64,000 bases of DNA, taken from positions 62,001 to 126,000 of the forward strand of contig NZ_JNXG01000021.1 in the NCBI RefSeq assembly GCF_000717025.1. Direction: 5' to 3'. The notes under the pieces are model-generated. The model was given only the letters and a program-made list of their open reading frames with translations. It made no database searches and had not been told where the DNA came from. Source of the DNA: Streptomyces atroolivaceus (lineage in GTDB: Bacteria; Actinomycetota; Actinomycetes; Streptomycetales; Streptomycetaceae). This document shows, piece after piece, positions 36,070 to 43,635 of this stretch (positions within the stretch are counted from its first letter, which is position 1; the number at the start of each line of letters is the position of its first letter). A program made the position numbers and the translations under genes.

Positions 36070-36848
36070 GATGAGCGCTGCCCTTCGTATGGAAACTGCT
36101 TATATACGGGACCCCGTGTTGCGGCCTCCGTATGGCCCAGGATCAAAGCACGCCTCCGCCTCTTACAGCCAATCGAACTACGGCGGATCTGTGATTATCG
36201 GCCCGCTGTGATCGGCTTAAGTGCAGAAGTGTTCATTCCGTGGCGGCAGATCCTTCACGAGCTTCACCGGATGAATTCCGTGTCACCGCAACCCCGCGTC
36301 TCCCAAGTGGGGCACTCCCGCCCCAATCGCCCCCCACCCCCCTCCGGACCTGGTGGTTCGTGCCGAGTCGCGTGACCGGTGTGCGCATGCCGTGTGCAGG
36401 TTTCACCGATCCGGCTGCCTGGTAATTCCGGGCGCGGACGGGGCGGGTGGCTCGGCGGAGTTCGGCAGGTATCGGTATTCACGCCATTGTAAAAGGTGAG
36501 CGTGTTTCTCTTTTCTCCGGTCTCCGCCTGCGAATGAATGGCGTGTTTATGAAGCGGTTTCTGGTTCCGCGTGTTCAACGTGTCACGCCGCCTGCGGATA
36601 TATGGAGAAGGTGTGAGCCCTTCGGTGCGCCCCTTTCGGGTTGCCGGGGGTGTGGAATGCGCGCCCTCGGGCCGTACGGGGGTGGCCCGCAAGGGAGTTG
36701 ACTTGATTCATCCGATGAACCGGCTGCATCACCCTTCTCTGGGGCGACGCGCGGCGCTACCATCGGGATGCCTTATGGGAGCGCTCCCATCTCTGTGTCA
36801 GTCCCGTACCGCCGCTGTGCGGCGGTCCAGCTCGGAGAGGACGTTTCC
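36070..36848. promoter_or_regulatory. Long divergent control region between peptide gene and xyloglucanase gene
   Basis: This 779-bp region is clearly more AT-rich than its surroundings in two parts: about 36080-36240 (with TATATA at 36101-36106 on the peptide-gene side) and about 36465-36620. It carries the perfect CebR box at 36776-36789. A 142-codon leftward frame (36264-36692) and a rightward one (36447-36701) look like noise. The length suggests more than one regulator or a long untranslated leader. Confidence 0.5.
36776..36789. promoter_or_regulatory. CebR box
   Basis: TGGGAGCGCTCCCA is a perfect 14-bp palindrome identical to the Streptomyces CebR operator. It lies 60 bp upstream of the chosen xyloglucanase start. 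CebR repression lifted by cello-oligosaccharides is inferred. Confidence 0.9.
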
Positions 36849-39551
36849 GTGCGCTTCAGCGCCAGACCAATCGCCGCCCTACTGGCGGCACTTGCCCTCA
36901 CCGCCGGGTTGTCGGTCACCGGCACCCCGGCCGTGGCACGGCCGGACGAAAGGCCCGCCGCGGCCGAAGCATCGGATGTGTCCATCGCGGCGGACACCTA
37001 CACCTGGAAGAACGCGCGGATCGACGGTGGCGGTTTCGTACCGGGCGTCGTCTTCAACCGGTCCGAGAAGAACCTGGCCTACGCGCGCACCGACATCGGC
37101 GGTGCGTACCGCTGGGACCAGACGGGCAAGCAGTGGAAGCCGCTGCTGGACTGGGTGGACTGGGACCGGTGGGGCTGGTCAGGTGTGGTGAGTCTCGCCT
37201 CCGACACGGCCGAGCCCGACAACGTCTACGCCGCCGTCGGCACCTACACCAACAGCTGGGACCCGACCAACGGCGCGGTCCTGCGTTCTTCGGACCGCGG
37301 CGCGTCCTGGAAGGCGGCCACGCTGCCCTTCAAGCTCGGCGGCAACATGCCGGGACGAGGGATGGGGGAGCGGCTCGCCGTCGACCCCAACAAGAACTCC
37401 GTGCTGTACCTCGGTGCCCCCAGCGGCCACGGGCTGTGGCGGTCCACCGACTCGGGGGCCACCTGGTCGGAGGTGACCGCCTTCCCCAATCCCGGCAACT
37501 ACGCGCAGGACCCGTCCGACACCAGCGGATACGGCAACGACAACCAGGGCATCGTATGGGTGACCTTCGACGAGCGTTCGGGCAGCGCGGGCGGCGCCAC
37601 CCAGGACATCTACGTCGGAGTGGCCGACAAGGAGAACACCGTCTACCGCTCCACGGACGGTGGCAGCACCTGGTCCAGGATCGCCGGCCAGCCGACCGGA
37701 TACCTCGCGCACAAGGGCGTACTCGACTCCGCGACGGGCCACCTCTACCTGACGCTGAGTGACACGGGCGGCCCGTACGACGGGGCCAAGGGACAGATCT
37801 GGCGGTACGACACGGGGTCCGGTGCGTGGACGGACGTCAGTCCCGTCGCGGAGGCCGACACCTACTACGGGTTCAGCGGCCTCTCCGTCGACCGGCAGAA
37901 GCCCGGGACGCTGATGGCGACCGCGTACAGCTCCTGGTGGCCCGACACCCAGATCTTCCGTTCCACGGACAGCGGTGCGACATGGACACAGGCGTGGGAC
38001 TACACGAGCTACCCGACCCGCTCCAACCGCTACACCCTCGACGTCTCCTCCGTGCCCTGGCTCAGCTGGGGCGCCAACCCGTCCCCGCCGGAGACCGCGC
38101 CCAAGCTGGGCTGGATGACGGAGTCCCTGGAGATCGACCCGTTCGACTCGAACCGGATGATGTACGGCACGGGCGCGACGGTGTACGGCACCGAGAACCT
38201 CACGTCCTGGGACACCGGCGGCCAGTTCAAGATCACGCCCATGGTCAAGGGGCTCGAGGAGACGGCCGTCAACGACCTGGCGAGCCCGCCCTCCGGTGCG
38301 CCCCTGCTGAGCGCGCTCGGTGACATCGGGGGCTTCCGGCACACCGACCTCGACGCGGTGCCCGCCATGATGTTCACCTCACCGAACCTCGACTCCACCA
38401 CCAGCCTCGACTTCGCGGAAGCTTCCCCCGGCACGGTCGTACGGGTGGGCAACGCCGACGCCGCTCCGCACATCGGCTTCTCCACCGACAACGGTGCCAA
38501 CTGGTTCCAGGGCTCCGAGCCCGCCGGGGTCACCGGCGGCGGCACGGTCGCCGCCGCGGCGGACGGCAGCGGGTTCGTCTGGAGTCCGGACGGAGCGGCC
38601 GTGCACCGCACCACCGGTTACGGCAGTTCCTGGACCGCCTCCACGGGGATCCCGGCGGGGGCGACGGTCGAGTCGGACCGGAAGAACCCGAAGAAGTTCT
38701 ACGGGTTCAAGGCCGGCACCTTCTACGTGTCGACCGACGGCGGAGCCACGTTCGCCGCGAAGGCGAACGGGCTGCCCGCAGAAGGCAACGTGCGCTTCAA
38801 GGCCCTTCCCGGCTCGGAGGGCGACATCTGGCTCGCCGGCGGCGCCTCGACGGGTGCGTACGGGCTCTGGCGCTCCACCGACTCCGGCACGAGCTTCACC
38901 AAGTTCTCCGGCGTGGAGCAGGCCGACAGCGTCGGCTTCGGCAAAGCGGCTTCCGGGGCCTCGTACCAGACCGTCTTCGTCAGCGCGAAGATCGGCGGGG
39001 TGCGCGGCATCTTCCGGTCCACGGACGCGGGCGCCAACTGGACGCGGATCAACGACGACGCGCACCAGTGGGCATGGACCGGCGCGGCGATCACCGGGGA
39101 CCCCCGGGTCTACGGCCGGGTGTACGTCTCCACGAACGGCCGGGGAATCCAGGTCGGCGAGTCATCCGACACCGGTGGCGGAGGCACGGACCCGGACCCC
39201 GACCCGGACCCGACCGACCCGCCGGCGGACGCCGACTGCTCGGTGACGTACAAGGTCACCAATCGGTGGTCCGGCGGCTTCCAGGCCGAGGTGACGGTCA
39301 CCAACACCGGCAGCACCGCCTACGACGGCTGGCAGCTGGGCTGGTCCTTCGCGGGAGACCAGAAGGTCACCCAGATGTGGAACGCCTCCCACCGCCAGGA
39401 CGGGGCGAAGGTGACCGCGACGAACGTCGGCTGGAACGGCAAGGTGGCGCCCGGCTCCTCGGCGGGCTTCGGCTTCACCGGCACGTCCACGGGCGGCAGC
39501 ACCGATCCGAACGCCTTCACTCTGGGCGGTGAGGCCTGCACCGTCGGCTGA
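36849..39551 (+). CDS. Secreted xyloglucanase, GH74 with C-terminal CBM2
   Basis: This is a 900-aa protein. The signal peptide ends near residue 30. The two seven-bladed propellers of GH74 span about 45-780. D82 (ARTDIGGAYRW) and D492 (LGDIGGFRH) are separated by 410 residues, the same spacing I recall for the catalytic pair of characterised GH74 enzymes. Repeated BNR-like blades (RSTDSGATW) are visible. A GGGGTDP...DPP linker (about 780-796) joins a family 2 cellulose-binding module (797-900, two Cys). GTG follows GGAGAGGAC. An upstream in-frame start would begin before the CebR box and is rejected. It cleaves plant-wall xyloglucan outside the cell. Confidence 0.93.
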   Translation: MRFSARPIAALLAALALTAGLSVTGTPAVARPDERPAAAEASDVSIAADTYTWKNARIDGGGFVPGVVFNRSEKNLAYARTDIGGAYRWDQTGKQWKPLLDWVDWDRWGWSGVVSLASDTAEPDNVYAAVGTYTNSWDPTNGAVLRSSDRGASWKAATLPFKLGGNMPGRGMGERLAVDPNKNSVLYLGAPSGHGLWRSTDSGATWSEVTAFPNPGNYAQDPSDTSGYGNDNQGIVWVTFDERSGSAGGATQDIYVGVADKENTVYRSTDGGSTWSRIAGQPTGYLAHKGVLDSATGHLYLTLSDTGGPYDGAKGQIWRYDTGSGAWTDVSPVAEADTYYGFSGLSVDRQKPGTLMATAYSSWWPDTQIFRSTDSGATWTQAWDYTSYPTRSNRYTLDVSSVPWLSWGANPSPPETAPKLGWMTESLEIDPFDSNRMMYGTGATVYGTENLTSWDTGGQFKITPMVKGLEETAVNDLASPPSGAPLLSALGDIGGFRHTDLDAVPAMMFTSPNLDSTTSLDFAEASPGTVVRVGNADAAPHIGFSTDNGANWFQGSEPAGVTGGGTVAAAADGSGFVWSPDGAAVHRTTGYGSSWTASTGIPAGATVESDRKNPKKFYGFKAGTFYVSTDGGATFAAKANGLPAEGNVRFKALPGSEGDIWLAGGASTGAYGLWRSTDSGTSFTKFSGVEQADSVGFGKAASGASYQTVFVSAKIGGVRGIFRSTDAGANWTRINDDAHQWAWTGAAITGDPRVYGRVYVSTNGRGIQVGESSDTGGGGTDPDPDPDPTDPPADADCSVTYKVTNRWSGGFQAEVTVTNTGSTAYDGWQLGWSFAGDQKVTQMWNASHRQDGAKVTATNVGWNGKVAPGSSAGFGFTGTSTGGSTDPNAFTLGGEACTVG

Positions 39552-39558
39552 GGCCCGC

Positions 39559-39596
39559 GGGCCGGCGCGGGGAGCGGTTCCTCCCTGCGCCGGCCC
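39559..39596 (+). terminator. Terminator of the xyloglucanase gene
   Basis: A 16-bp stem (39559-39574 with 39581-39596, one G-U pair) around a 6-nt loop begins 8 bp after the stop codon. No U-tract is present. Confidence 0.8.
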
Positions 39597-39600
39597 ACGC

Positions 39601-39864
39601 GTGTCGTTCGACGAGGCGGCGGCTGCGGCAGCGGAGGCGGCGCACGGTCTGCTGAACGCCTGCGCGGTGCCCGCCCCGAAGCTGGCCACACCCGCACTGT
39701 GCCTGCCCGCCGTGCGGGACGGCCTCGACGAGTTCCGCCGTGTGTACGGCGCGCGGGGCGGCGAGGCGCTCCTCGTACGGCCGGACGGTCATCTCGGACT
39801 GCGTGTCACCCCGGCTTCGAGCCCGGAACTCCCCGCACACCTGGACATGCTTTTCGGGAGGTGA
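39601..39864 (+). pseudogene. C-terminal remnant of an FAD-dependent (aromatic) monooxygenase
   Basis: The frame ending at 39864 carries LDEFRRVYGARGGEALLVRPDGHLGLRV and LPAHLDMLFGR. This resembles the thioredoxin-like C-terminal tail of Streptomyces FAD-binding hydroxylases (GEALLVRPDGYVAWR). Nothing resembling the FAD or substrate domains precedes it; the terminator of the GH74 gene lies directly upstream and there is no start with a Shine-Dalgarno. I read it as a gene relic. Similarity is from memory and moderate. Confidence 0.45.
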
Positions 39865-40288
39865 CGGAGGGGAGGGGCGGGGACGAGCCGCCGACCCGGC
39901 GCGGGGCCCCGCAGGCGCTCCTGTCGGGCCCCGCGCCGTCCGTCGACGAGGTCGGCCTCCCGGCCGGAGCCCTCACCGTGGCCGGCGCGCCCCACCCAGG
40001 TGTGGTCGATGATCGTGTCGCCGTGTCGCCACACTGTGATCCCCGCGAGCGCAGAGGCCCCTTACCCGGATGATCGTCCTGCCCCAAACCTCCCCCCGGC
40101 GTGGCGTGCCGTCCAACGGGTGACATCTGGCTCCCTGTCACACGATGAGCCCACGACGTCGCTCGATTGCGCCCTTCCCGAGTGGTGCGCCTCCGGATTT
40201 CGGCTGACGGTGGATCACGTCGCACCCGTGATCCGATGAGCCGACAACCAGCCGGCCAGCGCGGGGGTGGCGAAAGGACTGTGTATCC
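39865..40288. other. Intergenic region upstream of repeat-containing surface protein gene
   Basis: This is about 424 bp. Long open frames on the minus strand here run antisense into the next genes and are shadow frames. No recognisable coding sequence, tRNA or operator was seen. The promoter of the gene at 40289 must lie in the last 150 bp. Confidence 0.35.
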
Positions 40289-40777
40289 ATGCGCTCTGCC
40301 CGCACCCTGTTCGCATCGGCCGCCGTCACGGCGGTCCTCGCGGTCTCCGTCCCCGCCGCTTACGCCGTGACATCGGCGGACGACTGGGACAAGGACAGCG
40401 GTTCCTCCGCCAGCAGCAACGACGACCGTGAGAAGCCGGACTCGTGGAAGCACGGGAAGCCCGAGGGCGGTGTGCACGCCGGTGGCGGTGCGCTGGCCGG
40501 TCTGTCGGCTGACGAGTGGGAGAAGGACAAGGACGAGGACAAGGACAAGGAGTCCGGGTCCGGCAGCAACGACGACCGTGAGAAGTCGGACTCGTGGAAG
40601 CACGAGAAGCCGGAGGGCGGTGTGCACGCCGGTGGCGGTGCGCTGGCCGGTCTGTCGGCTGACGAGTGGGAGAAGGACAAGGACGAGGACAAGGACAAGG
40701 ACAAGGACAAGGACTCCACACCGGCGGTGGAGCGATGGCGCTCTCCGGCAGCGGCCTGGCCGCCGGTTCGGTGCTGA
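40289..40777 (+). CDS. Exported repeat protein, frameshifted before its C-terminal anchor
   Basis: This 162-aa product has a signal peptide ending at AYA (residues 1-29). Two near-identical 50-residue units follow (NDDREKxDSWKHxKPEGGVHAGGGALAGLSADEWEKDKDEDKDK). After the second unit the frame runs into Asp-Lys repeats and then TPAVERWRSPAAAW, unlike the family. The expected ending, HTGGGAMA followed by a hydrophobic segment and basic KLRRRN tail, is present in another frame from about 40720 to 40848. The protein as encoded would therefore be secreted but unanchored. A class F sortase gene follows. Confidence 0.6.
   Translation: MRSARTLFASAAVTAVLAVSVPAAYAVTSADDWDKDSGSSASSNDDREKPDSWKHGKPEGGVHAGGGALAGLSADEWEKDKDEDKDKESGSGSNDDREKSDSWKHEKPEGGVHAGGGALAGLSADEWEKDKDEDKDKDKDKDSTPAVERWRSPAAAWPPVRC
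40413..40701 (+). repeat. Two 139-bp direct repeats, offset 150 bp, inside the surface protein gene
   Basis: Copies at 40413-40551 and 40563-40701 differ at only a few bases. Each encodes the Trp-Lys-His/Gly-Gly-Val-His-Ala unit and an Asp-Lys run. The second copy runs into extra GACAAG hexamers (about 40680-40710), the likely site of slippage or recombination. Confidence 0.85.
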
Positions 40778-40848
40778 TGCTCGGAGGCGTGGGCGCAGTG
40801 GCGTACAAGCTGCGCCGCCGCAACGCCTCGGGTGCCGCGGCCGCCTGA
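40720..40848 (+). pseudogene. Out-of-frame C-terminal anchor segment of the repeat protein
   Basis: In the frame ending at 40848 the DNA reads HTGGGAMALSGSGLAAGSVLMLGG then VGAVAYKLRRRNASGAAAA, a transmembrane or wall-sorting tail with basic stop-transfer residues. It is in a different frame from the upstream ORF. A 31-nt loss (a third repeat junction, GACTC joined to CACACC) accounts for both the missing residues and the frame change. Confidence 0.6.
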
Positions 40849-40881
40849 CCGGCCACCACACCGCTGAACGACCTGTGTCGT

Positions 40882-40911
40882 GGCCGCCGCCCCTTTCCGG
40901 GGGCGGTGGCC
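40882..40911 (+). terminator. Hairpin terminator after the repeat-protein gene
   Basis: A 12-bp stem (40882-40893 with 40900-40911, one G-U pair) encloses a 6-nt loop, between the repeat-protein tail and the sortase gene. Confidence 0.65.
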
Positions 40912-40962
40912 GCGCCGATTTCCCCGCACAGCCGCCCGTTCCTCCCGTACGCGAAAGGCAGC

Positions 40963-41658
40963 ATGCGCATGGCCGCCCCGCAGCCGTCCGATCCAGACAC
41001 CGCCTCCCCTGCCCTCGGCCGTTCCCTGCTGTGGCCCGTCGCGGCGGTGGGCCTGGGCTTCCTCCTCGTATACAACTCCTTCGACGCGTCGGCGGGAGTC
41101 CCGCCCGCCCCGGCCGTGGTATCCCTCCCCGCGGCCTCGGCACCTGCCTCGGCCGCCCCGTCGGGGTCCGCCTCCGCCGCTCCACTCGGGATGCCCCGGT
41201 CCGAACCCAAACGGATCTCGATCAAGTCCATCGCTGTGGACGCCCCCTTCACGCCCTTGTCGGTCGGTCCCTCCGGACAGCTGGACGCGCCGCCCGCGAA
41301 CGACGCGAATCTGGCGGGCTGGTTCAAGGACGGTGCCACGCCCGGAGAGCGTGGCACCTCTGTGGTGGCCGGGCACGTCGACACCAAGACCGGCCCCGCC
41401 GTGTTCCTGCTGCTCAGCACGCTCAAGGCAGGGCACACGGTGGACATCACCCGTCAGGACGGCTCCGTCGCCACCTTCAAGGTCGACTCGGTCGAGACGT
41501 TCAGCAAGGCGGACTTCCCGAGCGAACGAGTGTACGCGGACAACGGCACCGCCCAGCTGAGGCTGATCACCTGCGGCGGTGTCTACGACAAGAAGAAGAA
41601 GGACTACGAGGACAACGTGGTGGTGTTCGCGCACCTGGCGTCCACCAAGAACTCCTGA
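40963..41658 (+). CDS. Class F sortase
   Basis: This is a 231-aa protein with an N-terminal transmembrane anchor at about 18-38 (LLWPVAAVGLGFLLVYNSF) and an Ala/Pro-rich spacer. The sortase barrel has catalytic His in VVAGHVDTKTGPAVF and Cys in LRLITCGGVYD, and ends NVVVFAHL. It would cleave a sorting signal and attach proteins at the cell surface. ATG at 40963 has GAAAGG upstream. It follows a putative surface protein gene, a pairing seen often in Streptomyces. Confidence 0.9.
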   Translation: MRMAAPQPSDPDTASPALGRSLLWPVAAVGLGFLLVYNSFDASAGVPPAPAVVSLPAASAPASAAPSGSASAAPLGMPRSEPKRISIKSIAVDAPFTPLSVGPSGQLDAPPANDANLAGWFKDGATPGERGTSVVAGHVDTKTGPAVFLLLSTLKAGHTVDITRQDGSVATFKVDSVETFSKADFPSERVYADNGTAQLRLITCGGVYDKKKKDYEDNVVVFAHLASTKNS

Positions 41659-41819
41659 GGCGGCCCTGCTCCAGCCCTGACACGATTCCGCGTCCGTGTG
41701 CTCCGGTGCGGCCGACCCAGGAAGCACGCGGACGCGGAGCCCGCGAACGGCTGCGGAGACCTACGGCGCCCGCCTCCGCCGGAGCGGTCCGCCGCCCGGC
41801 GTCCGCACCTGCGACCGGT

Positions 41820-42197
41820 CCCGGCGGAGCGGTCCACCGTCCGGGGAGCTGCTGCGCCTGGTCCGTACGGGCGGCCCCGAGCAGATACGCAGAGCCCTCT
41901 CCCGCCTCGCGGAGGAGCACGGCGGCCGGGCCCCGGACCGGGACCCCGTGCTGAGGGAGGTCATCGGTGCACTGCCGTCCCCGCGCTGGTCGGTCTGCTC
42001 GACCACACGCATCCGGCCGTACGCGCGGAGGCCGCCGCCGGGCTCCTGCGGATGGGTGAGGCCACGATTCCCGCTCCACGATTCCCGCTCCGCGGCACGT
42101 CGTCAGCCACGCACGCCCGGACGAGCGCCCCCGCTGCACAGGTCTCCTGGAGCAGCTCACGCTCACCGGGACCGACGGCGGTCCGCAGCAGGAGTGA
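41820..42197 (+). pseudogene. Decayed HEAT-repeat protein gene
   Basis: Three frames must be joined to read a HEAT/PBS-lyase-like protein: SGELLRLVRTGGPEQIRRALSRLAEEHGG (frame ending before about 41970), then VPALVGLLDHTHPAVRAEAAAGLLRMGEATIP (next frame, about 41975-42072), then CTGLLEQLTLTGTDGGPQQE ending at the TGA at 42197. At least two frameshifts are needed and no single ORF covers it. It is a pseudogene unless the sequence has errors. Confidence 0.6.
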
Positions 42198-42209
42198 GTG
42201 CTCAGCGTC

Positions 42210-42764
42210 TCAGCGGGCGCTCTCCCACTCCGCGACGGCGACCTGGTGCAAGGTGCGGCCTGTGCGGGCCGAGCGGGCATGGTACGGATCGGGTGTGCCC
42301 GGCCTGTCGTGGACGGCCTGGCGGTCGTTGGCCTTGATCAGCGGCCAGGCCTCCGGCCCCCGGGTCCCGTCCTCCTCGTCGATACGGAAACGGGTGAGCG
42401 CGAATTCACCGTGCAGTTTGGCGCCGTCGAGCCAGAACGTGGCGTGCCCGCGCTCCAGGGACTCGGCGAACGGGACGGGGGCGCCCGCGAGGTCGTGACT
42501 GGTGGGGCGGTAGGTGCCCTGGTCCCAGACGATCACGGTGCCGCTGCCCTGTTCCTCCTGCGGAATGACGCCCTCGAACTCGCGGTACTCCAGAGGATGG
42601 TCGTCGGTCGGCACGGCCAGCCGTTTGTCGCTCGGGTTGTCCGACGGGCCGCGGGGGACGGCCCAGGACTTCAACACGCCGTCGACCTCGAGACGGAAGT
42701 CGAAATGCATACGCCGGGCGTCGTGGATCTGCACCACGAAACGCCGTGTGCTCTCGCTGTCCAC
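42210..42764 (-). CDS. LigD-type DNA 3'-phosphoesterase domain protein (stand-alone)
   Basis: This 184-aa protein is the phosphoesterase module of bacterial NHEJ ligase D: FVVQIHDARRMHFDFRLEVDGVLKSWAVPRGPS (metal-binding His/Asp), then DDHPLEYREFEGVIPQEEQGSGTVIVWDQG and LHGEFALTRF. The module trims 3'-phosphates or ribonucleotides at broken ends. Neither ligase nor primase domain is adjacent. GTG 42764 follows GGAAGG; a longer in-frame start at 42878 lies upstream in the terminator hairpin and is rejected. Confidence 0.88.
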   Translation of the reverse strand: MDSESTRRFVVQIHDARRMHFDFRLEVDGVLKSWAVPRGPSDNPSDKRLAVPTDDHPLEYREFEGVIPQEEQGSGTVIVWDQGTYRPTSHDLAGAPVPFAESLERGHATFWLDGAKLHGEFALTRFRIDEEDGTRGPEAWPLIKANDRQAVHDRPGTPDPYHARSARTGRTLHQVAVAEWESAR

Positions 42765-42855
42765 GCCTGAATCCTTCCGCCGGTATGCGGCCGGACGATG
42801 CGCGCCTGCCCGGTCGAGGCCGCGCGGACCCCGCACTGTCCCTGTCTCCACTGTG

Positions 42856-42896
42856 CCGCCCCCGGCCGCGCGCCGCATGGCGGCGGCCGGGGGCGG
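42856..42896 (-). terminator. Terminator of the DUF4232 gene
   Basis: A perfect 14-bp stem (42856-42869 with 42883-42896) with a 13-nt loop lies 20 bp beyond the stop of the leftward DUF4232 gene. Confidence 0.75.
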
Positions 42897-42915
42897 AGCG
42901 CGCAGAGGCGGCCGG

Positions 42916-43443
42916 TCAGCCGGTGTGGCGCTCGAGTGCCGCGTCGGCCGCCGCGGTCGAGCGATGCCACCACGTCGTCACCGGTTCCCAGACGCGGACC
43001 CCGTCCGGCGCCCCGAGCGACGCGGCGTCGAAGGACCGCCCGCGGTGCGCGGGGTCCCCGGCGACCGTCAGCCGGTCCACCACCCGCAGCTCCGAGGCCG
43101 CCGGGTCCAGGGTGCGTACCGCGGCGTGGGCGGAGCCGCCGGCCGGGAGGCGGTACGCAGCGCTTCCGCCCTCGGGCACGGGCAGTGCGGGCCCGTCCAG
43201 ATCCCCGAAGACGACGGTGGGGATACGGTCGACGGCGCAGGCCTGCCGCCCGTGGTTGGCGATGCTGATCCGCAGGGTCTCGGGCTGGTCGGAGGCGGCG
43301 GCGGTGACGTCCAGGCTGCTTTCCCGGCACGTGGGGAGAGGGGGCGCGGCGGCTGAGGAGGCCGTCGCGGTGCCGGCCGGAGCCAGCAGGGCGCAGGCCA
43401 TCGCGAGAGTGGCGGGAAGGGCGACTTCGGTACGGATGCGCAT
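42916..43443 (-). CDS. Secreted DUF4232-domain protein
   Basis: This 175-aa protein has a signal peptide (about 1-29, ending TASS). A DUF4232 immunoglobulin-like domain follows: LPTCRESSLDVTAAAS, LRISIANHGRQACAVDRIPTVVFGDLDG. Its two cysteines probably form a disulfide. Many Streptomyces secrete such proteins and their role is unknown. It diverges from the GH16 gene, sharing a 192-bp control region. Confidence 0.8.
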   Translation of the reverse strand: MRIRTEVALPATLAMACALLAPAGTATASSAAAPPLPTCRESSLDVTAAASDQPETLRISIANHGRQACAVDRIPTVVFGDLDGPALPVPEGGSAAYRLPAGGSAHAAVRTLDPAASELRVVDRLTVAGDPAHRGRSFDAASLGAPDGVRVWEPVTTWWHRSTAAADAALERHTG

Positions 43444-43594
43444 GAGTTGTCCGTTCCCCGCGGCGGCGACTTCTACCCGTACCCGCCCGGTCCGGACCAG
43501 ATCCTTGACGGGCTCGGGGGCACTGTCTTAAATCAAGTATTGAAAGATAAGCCCGGGGCGAGCGCGTCGTGTGTTCACCTCTCGGTGCTTTTCT

Positions 43595-43608
43595 GTCATG
43601 AGCATGAC
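43595..43608. promoter_or_regulatory. Inverted repeat upstream of the GH16 gene
   Basis: GTCATG-AG-CATGAC is a perfect 6-bp inverted repeat, 27 bp before the GH16 start. It lies downstream of an AT-rich segment (about 43525-43555). The position suits a repressor site; the regulator is unknown. Confidence 0.4.
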
Positions 43609-43635
43609 TGTCATCCCCCCACCCGGAAAGATGTG

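Noticed and set aside
36264..36692. A 142-codon leftward frame in the long region upstream of the peptide gene
   Set aside because: Pro/Arg/His-rich, no Shine-Dalgarno, no family resemblance, and it covers AT-rich control DNA.
36768..36848. Earlier start of the xyloglucanase at 36768
   Set aside because: It would place the CebR operator within the coding sequence and put a long non-signal segment before the signal peptide.
39865..40288. Possible transposase remnant or tRNA in the gene-free stretch
   Set aside because: Faint DDE-like text on the minus strand was not extendable, and no cloverleaf could be folded by eye.
40413..40701. CRISPR-like or mobile-element repeats
   Set aside because: They are in-frame protein-coding repeats. 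No CRISPR spacing, terminal inverted repeats or transposase were seen anywhere in the window.
39806..41185. A 459-codon leftward frame with LVLVLVLVL runs
   Set aside because: It is the antisense reading of the GACAAG/GACGAG repeats and of the sortase gene, and has no start context or homology.
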